NCBI GenBank assembly: GCA_035541655.1
Contig: DATKMY010000147.1
Coordinates: 1 to 64,000 of the forward strand
From: CAIWHR01 sp035541655
Lineage (GTDB): Bacteria > Pseudomonadota > Gammaproteobacteria > Burkholderiales > Casimicrobiaceae
DNA: 64,000 bases
Direction of reading: 5' to 3'
Below are positions 26,662 to 35,618 of this stretch, one piece after another. The position numbers and the translations under genes are program-made. Positions within the stretch are counted from its first letter, which is position 1; each line of letters opens with the position of its first letter. Under the pieces are notes generated by a model, which did no database searches, was not told the DNA's origin, and saw only the letters and a list, made by a program, of their open reading frames with translations.

Positions 26662-27561
26662 ATGCATCTACACGAGCACAACCCCGAGCCCAGCAATCCG
26701 CTGGGGTTGGACGGCATCGAGTTCGTCGAGTTCGCAACCTCGCAGCCGCAGGCGCTGGGCGGCCTGCTGCAGCGGATGGGCTTCGCCGCCATCGCGCGGC
26801 ATCGCTCGCGGGAAGTGATGCTCTATCGGCAGGGGTCGATGAACCTGATCGTCAACGCGCATCCGGACCCGCTCCCGGGAATGGCGGCGCCGACGGCCGC
26901 ACCCCAGCTCACCGCGATCGCGTTTCGCGTTCGCGACGCGGACTTCGCATGGCGCCGCGCGCTCGATCTCGGTGCGTGGGAGATGCCGACGCGCGCGTCG
27001 GCGATGGAGCTCAACATCCCGGGAATCCACGGCGTCGGCGACTCGCTGCTCTATTTCGTCGACCGCTACCGCGATTTCTCGATCTACGACGTCGATTTCG
27101 TCGCGCTGCCGGGCGTCGATCGCAACCCGCCAGCGGTGGCCGGCCTGCATTACTTCGGCGTCGTCCAATCGATCCTCGAAGACCGGACTGGCGACTGGAT
27201 AGACTTCTACACCCAGCTCTTCGGTTTTTCCGTGCTCCCTGGCGGCAAGTACTTCGGCATCATGCCGAAGGGCACGCTGCTCGAATCGCCCTGCCACAAG
27301 TTCTACATGCAGCTGATCGAGCCGCCGGCGGGATCCGAGGACATCGAGTGGGAAGAGCGGCTGCTGCGTCTCGGCCTCGGTGCGCCCGACGTGCGCGCTG
27401 CCGTGACGGCGCTGCGCGAGCGGGGCATCGTGTTCGTCGATCGCAACCCGATCCAGCCGAGCGACAAGGGAGCGCTCACCCAGATCTATCTCGGCGCCGT
27501 CACCTTCGAGCTGGTCGTGAGTCATCTAGCGCCGGAAAGCGCCAGGCCCCCGGTCCGCTAG
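26662..27561 (+). CDS. 4-hydroxyphenylpyruvate dioxygenase-like VOC protein (dehydroshikimate dehydratase partner)
   Basis: A 299-residue protein with two VOC modules arranged as in HPPD. In the C-terminal module the first metal His is kept (GLHYFGVVQS) and the last Glu is kept (VTFELVVSH). The position of the second His reads LRLGLGAPDV, so one HPPD iron ligand appears lost. It stands 12 bases ahead of a TIM-barrel protein resembling the catalytic half of 3-dehydroshikimate dehydratase. In Pseudomonas QuiC1 the same two folds are fused in one chain, with the HPPD-like part as a C-terminal domain. Here they are two genes with the order reversed. A true HPPD role in tyrosine breakdown is unlikely with a ligand missing and no homogentisate genes nearby. 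Confidence 0.75.
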   Translation: MHLHEHNPEPSNPLGLDGIEFVEFATSQPQALGGLLQRMGFAAIARHRSREVMLYRQGSMNLIVNAHPDPLPGMAAPTAAPQLTAIAFRVRDADFAWRRALDLGAWEMPTRASAMELNIPGIHGVGDSLLYFVDRYRDFSIYDVDFVALPGVDRNPPAVAGLHYFGVVQSILEDRTGDWIDFYTQLFGFSVLPGGKYFGIMPKGTLLESPCHKFYMQLIEPPAGSEDIEWEERLLRLGLGAPDVRAAVTALRERGIVFVDRNPIQPSDKGALTQIYLGAVTFELVVSHLAPESARPPVR

Positions 27562-27573
27562 GGCGCGAGTGCG

Positions 27574-28452
27574 ATGAACATCGATCAGTTCGGGATGGAC
27601 ACGATCACCCTCGCGGGTCCGCTCGAGGCGAAGCTGCGGGCGGTCCGCGATGCGGGCTTCACGCAGATCATGCTCCAGGCGCGCGACATCGCCGGGCATC
27701 CCGACGGCGAGGCCGCGGCGATCGAAGCGGTTCGCGCGAGTGGCCTGCGCGTCACCGGGTTCCAGGTGCTGCGCGACTTCGAAGGGCTCTCGGGCCGGCT
27801 GCACGCGTACAAGCTCGACATCGCGCGCGCGATGCTGGCGATGTGCCACGCGCTCGGCTCGACGGTGCTGCTCGTCTGCTCGAGCACATCGACGCACGCG
27901 ACTGATGACCCCGAAGCGTACGTCCGCGATCTCCGCAAGCTGGCGATGCTCGCAGTTCCGTTCCGGATCCGGATCGCGTACGAAGCGTTGTCGTGGGGCC
28001 GTCGCATCAACGAGATGCCGCAGGCGTGGGACCTCGTGCTGCGCGCCGACCGCGCGAACCTGGGTGTCGCCATCGATTCGTACCACATGCTCGCTACGAA
28101 GACCCCGCTCGACGCGCTCGACGAGGTCGATCCGGAGAAGATCCTCTTCGTGCAGCTCTCCGATTTCATGTGGCAGGAAGTCCGCTCGCCCGACGAGCGG
28201 ATCAACACCGCGCGCCACTTCCGCGTGTTTCCCGGTGAAGGAGCGCACAGTGCGGACATCGCGGAGCTCGTCCGCCGCCTGGACGCGATCGGCTACCGCG
28301 GCGACTACAGCTTCGAAGTCTTCAACGACGACTACGTCCAGCTGCCGCTCGCGACGGTCGCAGCCCGCGCGCGGCAGTCGGTGCGCTTCCTCGTCGGCAA
28401 GGTGTCGCGGCGCACGCTCCCCGTCCGCGCGAACCGCACCGCGGCGAGCTAG
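27574..28452 (+). CDS. quiC: 3-dehydroshikimate dehydratase-like TIM-barrel enzyme
   Basis: A 292-residue sugar-phosphate-isomerase-type TIM barrel. The metal ligands expected for bacterial dehydroshikimate dehydratase are visible at E137 (AYEALSWG), D168 (IDSYHM), Q194 (VQLSDF) and E248 (FEVFNDDY). The enzyme converts 3-dehydroshikimate to protocatechuate, which the neighbouring pcaHG products would cleave. That context is the main reason to prefer it over a generic xylose-isomerase-like protein. It is the length of the catalytic domain only; the HPPD-like domain is a separate upstream gene. It converges with pcaR. Confidence 0.8.
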   Translation: MNIDQFGMDTITLAGPLEAKLRAVRDAGFTQIMLQARDIAGHPDGEAAAIEAVRASGLRVTGFQVLRDFEGLSGRLHAYKLDIARAMLAMCHALGSTVLLVCSSTSTHATDDPEAYVRDLRKLAMLAVPFRIRIAYEALSWGRRINEMPQAWDLVLRADRANLGVAIDSYHMLATKTPLDALDEVDPEKILFVQLSDFMWQEVRSPDERINTARHFRVFPGEGAHSADIAELVRRLDAIGYRGDYSFEVFNDDYVQLPLATVAARARQSVRFLVGKVSRRTLPVRANRTAAS

Positions 28453-28496
28453 GTCGCCGGCGCCGAAAGGCAGCGCCCCGTGCCTCAGGTTAGTAG

Positions 28497-28519
28497 AGCG
28501 CGGGTCACAAACCCGCGCT
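28497..28519. terminator. Hairpin between convergent quiC and pcaR
   Basis: AGCGCGGGT, a 5-base loop (CACAA) and ACCCGCGCT form a perfect 9-bp stem in the 70-base gap between the two convergent genes. There is no T-run on either side, so termination strength is uncertain. Confidence 0.5.
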
Positions 28520-28522
28520 GAC

Positions 28523-29407
28523 TCACCGCAGCAGCATCCCGAGATCGCGCGCCGCGGCCCGCAGCACCGGCAGGAAGCGTTTCTCCATTTCCGCGACCGT
28601 GACCCGTGCGGCCTGCGTGCTGACGTTGAGTGCCGCGGCCACCCGTCCTTCGGATGGGGCCACCGGAACGGCGATCGAGCGCAAGCCGATCTCGAGCTCC
28701 TGGTCGACGAGCGCATAGCCTCGAGCACGGACAGTCTGCAGCGTCGCTGCAAGCCCGTCCTTCGCGACCTCGGTGCGCGGGGTGAGCGGCAAGAGCTTGA
28801 CGCGACGCAGGTACGCGGCAAGATCGGGCGGCGAGAGGTTCGCCAGCAGAACCCGGCCCATCGACGTGCAGTAGGCGGGGAGACGACTGCCGATGCCGAG
28901 ATCGATGGACATGATGCGGCGGCTGGTCGACGCGCGTGCGACATAGAGGATGTCGTCGCCGTCGAGCACCGACATCGAGGACGATTCGTGGACGGTGCTG
29001 CTCACATGGTCGAGGACCGGTTGCGCCGAAACCGCCAGCGGCATCGACGATAGGTACGCGTAGCCGAGCGCCAGGATCTGCGGGTGCAGCAGGAACGTGC
29101 GCCCGTCCTCGCTGCCCGCGTAGCCGAGCGCGCGCAGCGTGTAGAGGACGCGGCGCACGGCCGCTCGCGGAATGCCGGTGCGCAGGCTCAACTGCGCCGT
29201 GGAGACGCGCGTTCGCTGTTGCGCGAAGGCCCGAATGACCGCGAGGCCGCGCGCGAGCGAGGCCATGAAATTCGGGTCGCCTGCGTACACGGCGATCTCG
29301 GCGGCCGCGGACGGCCGATCGGCGGCGGCCGCGCGCGCGGTGGGCGTCCTCCGCGCTGCTGCCGTGGCCGCGCGCGCAGTGGAAGTGCTCGACAGGGCTC
29401 GGGCCAT
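28523..29407 (-). CDS. pcaR: IclR-family regulator of the PcaR/PobR group
   Basis: A 294-residue IclR-type regulator. An alanine/arginine-rich leader of about 40 residues precedes DPNFMASLARGLAVIRAF, the start typical of PcaR/PcaU/PobR. The winged helix follows (STAQLSLRTGIPRAAVRRVLYTL), then the effector domain. PcaR members activate beta-ketoadipate pathway genes with beta-ketoadipate as inducer. It is divergent from pcaIJFHG, and a perfect inverted repeat lies in the region between. The long leader may mean that translation starts further in, for example at the Met of FMASLARG. Confidence 0.88.
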   Translation of the reverse strand: MARALSSTSTARAATAAARRTPTARAAAADRPSAAAEIAVYAGDPNFMASLARGLAVIRAFAQQRTRVSTAQLSLRTGIPRAAVRRVLYTLRALGYAGSEDGRTFLLHPQILALGYAYLSSMPLAVSAQPVLDHVSSTVHESSSMSVLDGDDILYVARASTSRRIMSIDLGIGSRLPAYCTSMGRVLLANLSPPDLAAYLRRVKLLPLTPRTEVAKDGLAATLQTVRARGYALVDQELEIGLRSIAVPVAPSEGRVAAALNVSTQAARVTVAEMEKRFLPVLRAAARDLGMLLR

Positions 29408-29450
29408 CGCGGCATCTTAGGGGCGAGCGCCGCGGCCGCGGCAGTCATTG

Positions 29451-29482
29451 TGCGATTATCGCCCATTATTTCGATAATCGCA
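29451..29482. promoter_or_regulatory. Perfect 11-bp inverted repeat, candidate PcaR operator
   Basis: TGCGATTATCG (29451-29461) and CGATAATCGCA (29472-29482) are exact reverse complements with a 10-base AT-rich spacer. The right half reads TTTCGATAATCGCAT, very close to the 15-base PcaR site GTTCGATAATCGCAC that I recall for the Pseudomonas putida pcaI promoter. It lies 44 bases upstream of pcaR and about 280 bases upstream of pcaI. GATAAT inside each half could serve as a -10 box in either direction. The 357-base gap (29408-29764) otherwise holds only the livF remnant. Confidence 0.75.
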
Positions 29483-29561
29483 TTGACAGGCCCGGCGCGA
29501 GCCATGAAGATTCCGCTGCTGCCGGAGCATTCCGTATCGCGTCGGAAAGGGGGCAGAAGCA

Positions 29562-29768
29562 GACCCCTCGATCGGGCTGTCGCCCAAGCTGGTCTAGGAA
29601 GTGATGACGCTCTTGCGCGCGCTCGTTCTGGAGATTCTGGAGATGGGACGGTTCGCGCTCGATCGCCCGGCGTCCGTGCTGCTCGACGATCCGGACCTCA
29701 ATCGACTGTTACTCGGCGGCCACGTGGCGAACCCCGCATCGGCGCGCCCTGCTGCGAGGCCGTCGTGA
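29562..29768 (+). pseudogene. Decayed C-terminal fragment of a LivF-type ABC ATPase
   Basis: In one frame this reads DPSIGLSPKLV, a TAG stop at 29595, EVMTLLRAL, then directly VLEILEMGRFALDRP and ASVLLDDPDLNRLLLGG. LivF proteins of branched-chain amino acid transporters have, in order, DEPS.GL.P..V, EV...IREL, a switch region of about 25 residues containing LLVEQN, and Y.LE.GR..L.GPA..LL.DP...YLGG. The fragment keeps the flanks, lacks the switch region, and has an in-frame stop. It is not the livF at 36360, which is intact. Its last stop (29766-29768) overlaps the pcaI start. It looks like the residue of a former transporter gene upstream of pcaI. Confidence 0.72.
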
Positions 29769-30463
29769 TCGACAAGATCTTCGGCAGCGTGATCGAGGCG
29801 GTCGCCGACGTGCACGACGGAGCCACGGTGATGATCGGCGGCTTCGGGACCGCCGGGATGCCCTCGGAGCTGATCGACGCGCTGGTCGCGCAAGGCGCAC
29901 GCGATCTGACGATCGTCAACAACAACGCCGGCAACGGCGAAACCGGCGTCGCGGCGCTCCTGAAAGCGCGACGCGTGCGCAAGATCATCTGCTCGTTCCC
30001 GCGGCAGGTCGACTCCTACGTGTTCGACGCGCTCTATCGCGCCGGCGAAATCGAGCTGGAGCTCGTGCCGCAGGGAAACCTCGCGGAACGCATCCGCGCG
30101 GCGGGCGCCGGCATCGGCGCGTTCTTTACGCCCACAGCCTACGGAACGCTACTCGCCGAAGCGAAGGAGACGCGCGAGATCTGCGGGCGGAACTACGTGC
30201 TCGAGTACCCGATCCCCGCCGATTTCGCGCTGATCAAGGCCGACCGCGGGGACCGCTGGGGAAACCTCGTCTACCGCAAGACCGCGCGCAACTTCGGCCC
30301 CGTCATGGCGACGGCCGCGAAGTGCACGATCGCGCAGGTCAGCGAGATCGTCCCGCTGGGCGTGCTCGATCCCGAGGCGATCGTGACGCCCGGAATCTTC
30401 GTTCGGCGCGTCGTCGAGGTCGGTCGAGGCTCCGCCGCGGCGCGCAAGGTGGCGGAGGCCTGA
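29765..30463 (+). CDS. pcaI: 3-oxoadipate CoA-transferase subunit A
   Basis: A 232-residue alpha subunit of the succinyl-CoA:3-oxoadipate CoA-transferase. GTG at 29765 gives VIDKIFGSVIEAVADVHDG, the family start, followed by MIGGFGTAGMPSELIDAL and NNNAGNG. It moves CoA from succinyl-CoA to 3-oxoadipate, together with PcaJ. Its stop overlaps pcaJ by one base, so the subunits are made together. The frame is open far upstream, but that is shadow sequence of pcaR. Confidence 0.94.
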   Translation: MIDKIFGSVIEAVADVHDGATVMIGGFGTAGMPSELIDALVAQGARDLTIVNNNAGNGETGVAALLKARRVRKIICSFPRQVDSYVFDALYRAGEIELELVPQGNLAERIRAAGAGIGAFFTPTAYGTLLAEAKETREICGRNYVLEYPIPADFALIKADRGDRWGNLVYRKTARNFGPVMATAAKCTIAQVSEIVPLGVLDPEAIVTPGIFVRRVVEVGRGSAAARKVAEA

Positions 30464-31128
30464 TGGGAAGCGCCAATCGTTACACGCGCGCGCAGATGGC
30501 TGCGCGCGTCGCGCGCGATATCCCCGAAGGCGCCTACGTGAACCTCGGCATCGGCCTGCCCACGACGGTGGCCAACTACCTGCCGAGCGACCGCGAAATC
30601 ATCCTGCAGAGCGAGAACGGGCTGCTCGGGATGGGTCCCGCACCCGACAAGGAGCACGAGGACCCGGAGCTCATCAACGCGGGCAAGCAACCGGTCACGC
30701 TGCTCACGGGAGGCGCCTACTTCCATCATGCGGATTCGTTTGCGATGATGCGCGGCGGCCATCTCGATTTCTGCGTGCTCGGTGCGTTCCAGGTATCCGT
30801 CCGCGGCGATCTCGCGAACTGGCACACCGGCGCGCCGGATGCGATCCCCGCGGTCGGCGGCGCGATGGACCTCGCGATCGGGGCGAAGAATGTCTACGTG
30901 ATGATGGAGCACCTTACGAAAGCCGGGGAGAGCAAGATCGTCCGCGAGTGCACGTACCCGGTCACGGGCCTCCAGTGCGTCAGCCGGATCTTCACCGATC
31001 TCGCGGTGATCGACGTGCTGCCCGGGGGCTTGCGCGTCGTGGAGATCGTCGACGGATTGCCGTTCGACGAATTGCAGCGGCTGACGGGAGTGCCGCTCGC
31101 GGCCCCGGCACCGTCGCGAGGCCGCTAA
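30463..31128 (+). CDS. pcaJ: 3-oxoadipate CoA-transferase subunit B
   Basis: A 221-residue beta subunit. The catalytic glutamate lies in QSENGLLGMGP, the standard motif of class I CoA transferases, followed by NAGKQPVTLL and the GGHLDFCVLGAFQV region. Length and start (ATG overlapping the pcaI TGA) are normal. It is followed at 21 bases by pcaF, the next step of the pathway. Confidence 0.95.
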   Translation: MGSANRYTRAQMAARVARDIPEGAYVNLGIGLPTTVANYLPSDREIILQSENGLLGMGPAPDKEHEDPELINAGKQPVTLLTGGAYFHHADSFAMMRGGHLDFCVLGAFQVSVRGDLANWHTGAPDAIPAVGGAMDLAIGAKNVYVMMEHLTKAGESKIVRECTYPVTGLQCVSRIFTDLAVIDVLPGGLRVVEIVDGLPFDELQRLTGVPLAAPAPSRGR

Positions 31129-31149
31129 TCCCGGAGCAAGGAGCGAATC

Positions 31150-32352
<1,203 letters not shown>

Positions 32353-32372
32353 CCAATGAATCGGGGAGATGC

Positions 32373-33119
32373 ATGACGTCACTACCGCAGAATCGGACTG
32401 CACCGGCTCTCGCAGGCTACCGGAAGCCCGATCGGGGCACGCAGCCCGAGTATCTGTTCCCGCCCTATGCGTCGACCGTCAAGCGCTCGCCGCGCGAGGC
32501 GCTGGTTATGCTGCCGACGTCGCTGTCCGAAACAACGGGCCCGGTATTCGGGCCGGAGCTGATCGGACCCGACGACCACGACCTCACCCGGCATGGCGAG
32601 GCGGATCCCATCGGCGAGCGGATCATCGTCAGCGGACGCGTGCTCGACGCCAACGCGCGCCCGGTCGCGCACACGCTGGTCGAAGTCTGGCAGGCGAACG
32701 CCGCCGGCCGCTACCGGCATCGGAACGATCAGCACGACGCGCCGCTCGATCCGAACTTCCAAGGCGGCGGCCGCACGCTGACCGACGCCGACGGCCGCTA
32801 TCGTTTCGTTACGATCAAGCCGGGCGCCTATCCGTGGCGAAACGGCTACAACGCATGGCGGCCCGCGCACATTCATTTCTCGTTATTCGGACCGGCGTTC
32901 GCCACGCGGCTCGTCACGCAGATGTACTTCCCCGGCGACCCGCTGCTCGACGACGATCCGATGTACGCGAGCGTTCCCGACAAGCGGGCGCGCCGCCGGC
33001 TCGTCTCCACATTCGACTGGGAGACGACGATTCCCGAGCACGCGCTCGGCTATCGCTTCGACATCGTGCTGCGCGGCCGCGACGAGACGCCGATGGGAAC
33101 CGCGCCGAGGCGCCCATGA
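32373..33119 (+). CDS. pcaH: Protocatechuate 3,4-dioxygenase beta subunit
   Basis: A 248-residue iron-binding subunit. The Fe(III) ligands are visible: Tyr in AAGRYRHRNDQ, Tyr in NGYNAWRPAHIHFS, and the two histidines of that AHIHFS. The N-terminal YRKPDRGTQPEYLFPPYASTVKRSP is typical of PcaH. The enzyme opens protocatechuate to 3-carboxy-cis,cis-muconate. It overlaps pcaG by 4 bases (ATGA), which supports equimolar subunits. Confidence 0.96.
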   Translation: MTSLPQNRTAPALAGYRKPDRGTQPEYLFPPYASTVKRSPREALVMLPTSLSETTGPVFGPELIGPDDHDLTRHGEADPIGERIIVSGRVLDANARPVAHTLVEVWQANAAGRYRHRNDQHDAPLDPNFQGGGRTLTDADGRYRFVTIKPGAYPWRNGYNAWRPAHIHFSLFGPAFATRLVTQMYFPGDPLLDDDPMYASVPDKRARRRLVSTFDWETTIPEHALGYRFDIVLRGRDETPMGTAPRRP

Positions 33120-33685
33120 GCGCGCGTACCACCGCATCGCAGACGATCGGGCCGTTCGGGCACATCGGCCTCGCCTGGCTGGCGATCGCCGATCTCGCCG
33201 GCCCCGGTGTCGCCGGCGAGAGAGTCGTCGTCGAAGGGCGCGTCGTCGACGGCGACGGCAAGGGCGTCGGCGACGCGGTCGTGGAGATCTGGCAGGCAAA
33301 CGCGGGCGGACGCTACGCGCATCCCGACGACACGCAGGACACGCCGCTCGACCCCGGGTTCAGGGGATTCGGACGCGTCGAGACCGACGACGACGGCCGC
33401 CTCGCCTTCACGACGATCAAGCCCGGACGCGTCCCCGCCGCGGGAGGCGGCCTGCAGGCGCCGCACCTCAACGTGACGATCTTCATGCGCGGGATGCTGA
33501 GGCACCTGTGGACGCGCATCTACTTTTCCGGTGATCCGGCCAACGCCGAAGATCCCGTCCTCGCGAGCGTGCCCGGCCCGCGGCGCGACACGCTCGTCGC
33601 CGTGCCGATCCCGGGGCGCGCCGGCGTGCTGCGCTGGGACGTGATCCTGCAGGGCGCAGGCGAAACCGTGTTCTTCGACTGCTGA
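33116..33685 (+). CDS. pcaG: Protocatechuate 3,4-dioxygenase alpha subunit
   Basis: A 189-residue structural subunit. TASQTIGPFGHIGL is the family start, and EIWQANAGGRYAHPDD, GRVETDDDGRLAF and APHLNVTIFMRGMLRHLWTRIYF follow as expected. It lacks the full iron ligand set, as alpha subunits do. Last gene of the pca block; livH follows after 51 bases, so the transporter may be read through from the same promoter. Confidence 0.95.
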   Translation: MSARTTASQTIGPFGHIGLAWLAIADLAGPGVAGERVVVEGRVVDGDGKGVGDAVVEIWQANAGGRYAHPDDTQDTPLDPGFRGFGRVETDDDGRLAFTTIKPGRVPAAGGGLQAPHLNVTIFMRGMLRHLWTRIYFSGDPANAEDPVLASVPGPRRDTLVAVPIPGRAGVLRWDVILQGAGETVFFDC

Positions 33686-33736
33686 TCCGCATCTCTCCGA
33701 TCAAGGCACGCTGCTGCTCACTCGCATCCTTCAGGA

Positions 33737-34609
33737 ATGTCGACGATCGTCAACTTCACGGGTGTCCTCTTCGACGGCGTCGCCTATGGGAGCCTCCTGT
33801 TCCTGATCAGCATCGGCCTGTCGGTAACGATGGGACTGATGAATTTCGTCAATCTCGCGCACGGCGCCTTCGCGATGGTCGGAGGCTACGTCTGCGTCGT
33901 CGTGATGACGCGGATCGGCCTTCCGTTTCTCGCGACGCTGCCGGTCGCCTTCATCGTCGCCGCGGGTGTCGGCGCGATGCTCGAGCGGCTCCTCTACCAG
34001 CGTCTCTACGAGGCCGCGCACCTCGACCAGGTGCTGTTCTCGATCGGCCTCGTGTTCATGGCGACTGCCGGTGCGACCTTCCTGTTCGGACCCGGGCAGC
34101 AGCCGGTGCAGCTTCCCGAGTTCCTCAAGGGGCAGGTGCGCGTGCTCGGCCTCGACCTGGGCGCGTACCGTCTCTTCCTGATCGCGCTCGTCGTCGCCAT
34201 CACGATCGCACTCACTCATCTGATCGAGCGGACGCGCTTCGGCGCCCAGATCCGCGCCTCGGTCGACAACCAGCAGGCGTCCGCAGGACTCGGCATCAAC
34301 GTCAATCGCGTGTTCGGCCTCACGTTCGCGCTGGGCTCGGGGCTCGCCGGCCTGGGCGGAGCGCTCGGCATCGACGTGCTCGGCCTCGAGCCGACGTTCC
34401 CCATCAAGTACATGGTGTACTTCCTGCTCGTGGTTGCCGTCGGCGGCGCCGGGACGATCAAGGGGCCGCTCGTCGCCGCGCTCGTGCTCGGCGTGTTCGA
34501 CGTCGCCGGAAAGTACTACGTGCCCGAGATCGGCGCGTTCGTCATCTACGCGCTGATGGTCGTGCTGCTTATCGTCTTCCCCGCGGGGCTGTACGGACGG
34601 CGCGGATAG
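33737..34609 (+). CDS. Branched-chain amino acid-type ABC transporter permease (LivH-like)
   Basis: A 290-residue inner-membrane permease with about eight hydrophobic segments. GVAYGSLLFLISIGLSVTMGLMNFVNLAHGAF is the LivH signature start, and a conserved EAA-like loop is seen near VDNQQASAGLGINVNRVF. With livM, livG, livF and a binding protein downstream it makes a complete HAAT-type importer. Adjacent pca genes suggest an aromatic or hydroaromatic acid such as protocatechuate, shikimate or quinate as substrate; this is inferred from context only. Confidence 0.9.
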   Translation: MSTIVNFTGVLFDGVAYGSLLFLISIGLSVTMGLMNFVNLAHGAFAMVGGYVCVVVMTRIGLPFLATLPVAFIVAAGVGAMLERLLYQRLYEAAHLDQVLFSIGLVFMATAGATFLFGPGQQPVQLPEFLKGQVRVLGLDLGAYRLFLIALVVAITIALTHLIERTRFGAQIRASVDNQQASAGLGINVNRVFGLTFALGSGLAGLGGALGIDVLGLEPTFPIKYMVYFLLVVAVGGAGTIKGPLVAALVLGVFDVAGKYYVPEIGAFVIYALMVVLLIVFPAGLYGRRG

Positions 34610-34628
34610 CGAACCGCAACGAACGGTG

Positions 34629-35618
34629 ATGAACGCGACGATCGCAGGGCGCATCCGCCATCGACTGCCGACCGACCGCTGGCGGCCGTTCGAGATTGCA
34701 TTCTGGCTGATCCCCGTCGCCGCGTACTTCGCGTTTCCGGGCTATCTGGTGCTCGGCAGCCAGATCCTGATCATCGGCCTGTTCGCGGTATCGCTGGATC
34801 TGATCCTGGGTTACGCAGGGATCGTGTCGCTGGGCCACGCCGCGTTCTTCGGCATCGGCGCCTACACCGCGGGCCTGCTCGCGGTGCACGGATGGGGCGA
34901 GCCGTTCACCGGGCTGCTCGCGGGTGCGACGACCGCGGCGATCGCCGGGTTCGCGGTGAGCTTCCTCGTCGTGCGCGGCGCGGATCTGACGCGCCTCATG
35001 GTAACGCTCGGAATCGGCCTAATGGTCTACGAAGCCGCCAACAAAGCGGCGTTCATCACCGGCGGCGTCGATGGACTCTCCGGCATCGCGATGTGGAAGG
35101 TTGCCGGCATCCTTCCATTCGGAATGGACGGCCGAACCGCGTACGTCTACAGCCTCGTGGTGCTGTTCCTGGCCTTCGTGCTGCTGCGGCGGATCGTCAA
35201 TTCACCGTTCGGGTTGAGCCTTCGCGGCATTCGCGACGGCGGCAGGCGCATGCCGGCGATCGGATCACCGGTGACGCGGCGACTCATCGCCGCGTTCACG
35301 CTGGGCGCGGCGATCGCCGGTGTCGCGGGCGCGCTGCTCGCGCAGACCACGCAGTTCGTCGGAATCGATTCGCTCGGATTTCCGCGCTCGGCGGAGCTCA
35401 TGATCATGCTCGTACTGGGCGGCACCGGCAGGCTCTACGGCGGATTGATCGGTGCGGCGGTCTACATGATCGCGCAGGATTTCCTCTCCGGCATCAATCC
35501 GGTCTACTGGCAGTTCTGGATCGGGCTGCTCCTCGTCATCGTCGTACTGTTCGCGCGGGGCGGCATCCTCGGCGGTCTGGCGAAGGTCCATGCGCGCGTT
35601 CGTGGATCGCGGCGATGA
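34629..35618 (+). CDS. Branched-chain amino acid-type ABC transporter permease (LivM-like)
   Basis: A 329-residue second permease. SLDLILGYAGIVSLGHAAFFGIGAYTAGLLA is the LivM signature; later helices and the SLRGIRDGGRRMPAIG loop fit. A GTG three bases earlier (34626) is an alternative start directly before the ATG. Its stop overlaps the livG start by four bases, so the ATPase is translationally coupled. Confidence 0.92.
   Translation: MNATIAGRIRHRLPTDRWRPFEIAFWLIPVAAYFAFPGYLVLGSQILIIGLFAVSLDLILGYAGIVSLGHAAFFGIGAYTAGLLAVHGWGEPFTGLLAGATTAAIAGFAVSFLVVRGADLTRLMVTLGIGLMVYEAANKAAFITGGVDGLSGIAMWKVAGILPFGMDGRTAYVYSLVVLFLAFVLLRRIVNSPFGLSLRGIRDGGRRMPAIGSPVTRRLIAAFTLGAAIAGVAGALLAQTTQFVGIDSLGFPRSAELMIMLVLGGTGRLYGGLIGAAVYMIAQDFLSGINPVYWQFWIGLLLVIVVLFARGGILGGLAKVHARVRGSRR

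Noticed and set aside
26662..27561. Reading this gene as true 4-hydroxyphenylpyruvate dioxygenase (tyrosine catabolism)
   Set aside because: The second metal histidine is replaced and no homogentisate genes are near. The adjacent TIM barrel and pca genes point to dehydroshikimate metabolism.
29084..29764. Upstream in-frame extension of pcaI by more than 200 codons
   Set aside because: It crosses the operator and pcaR antisense. The family N-terminus begins exactly at GTG 29765.
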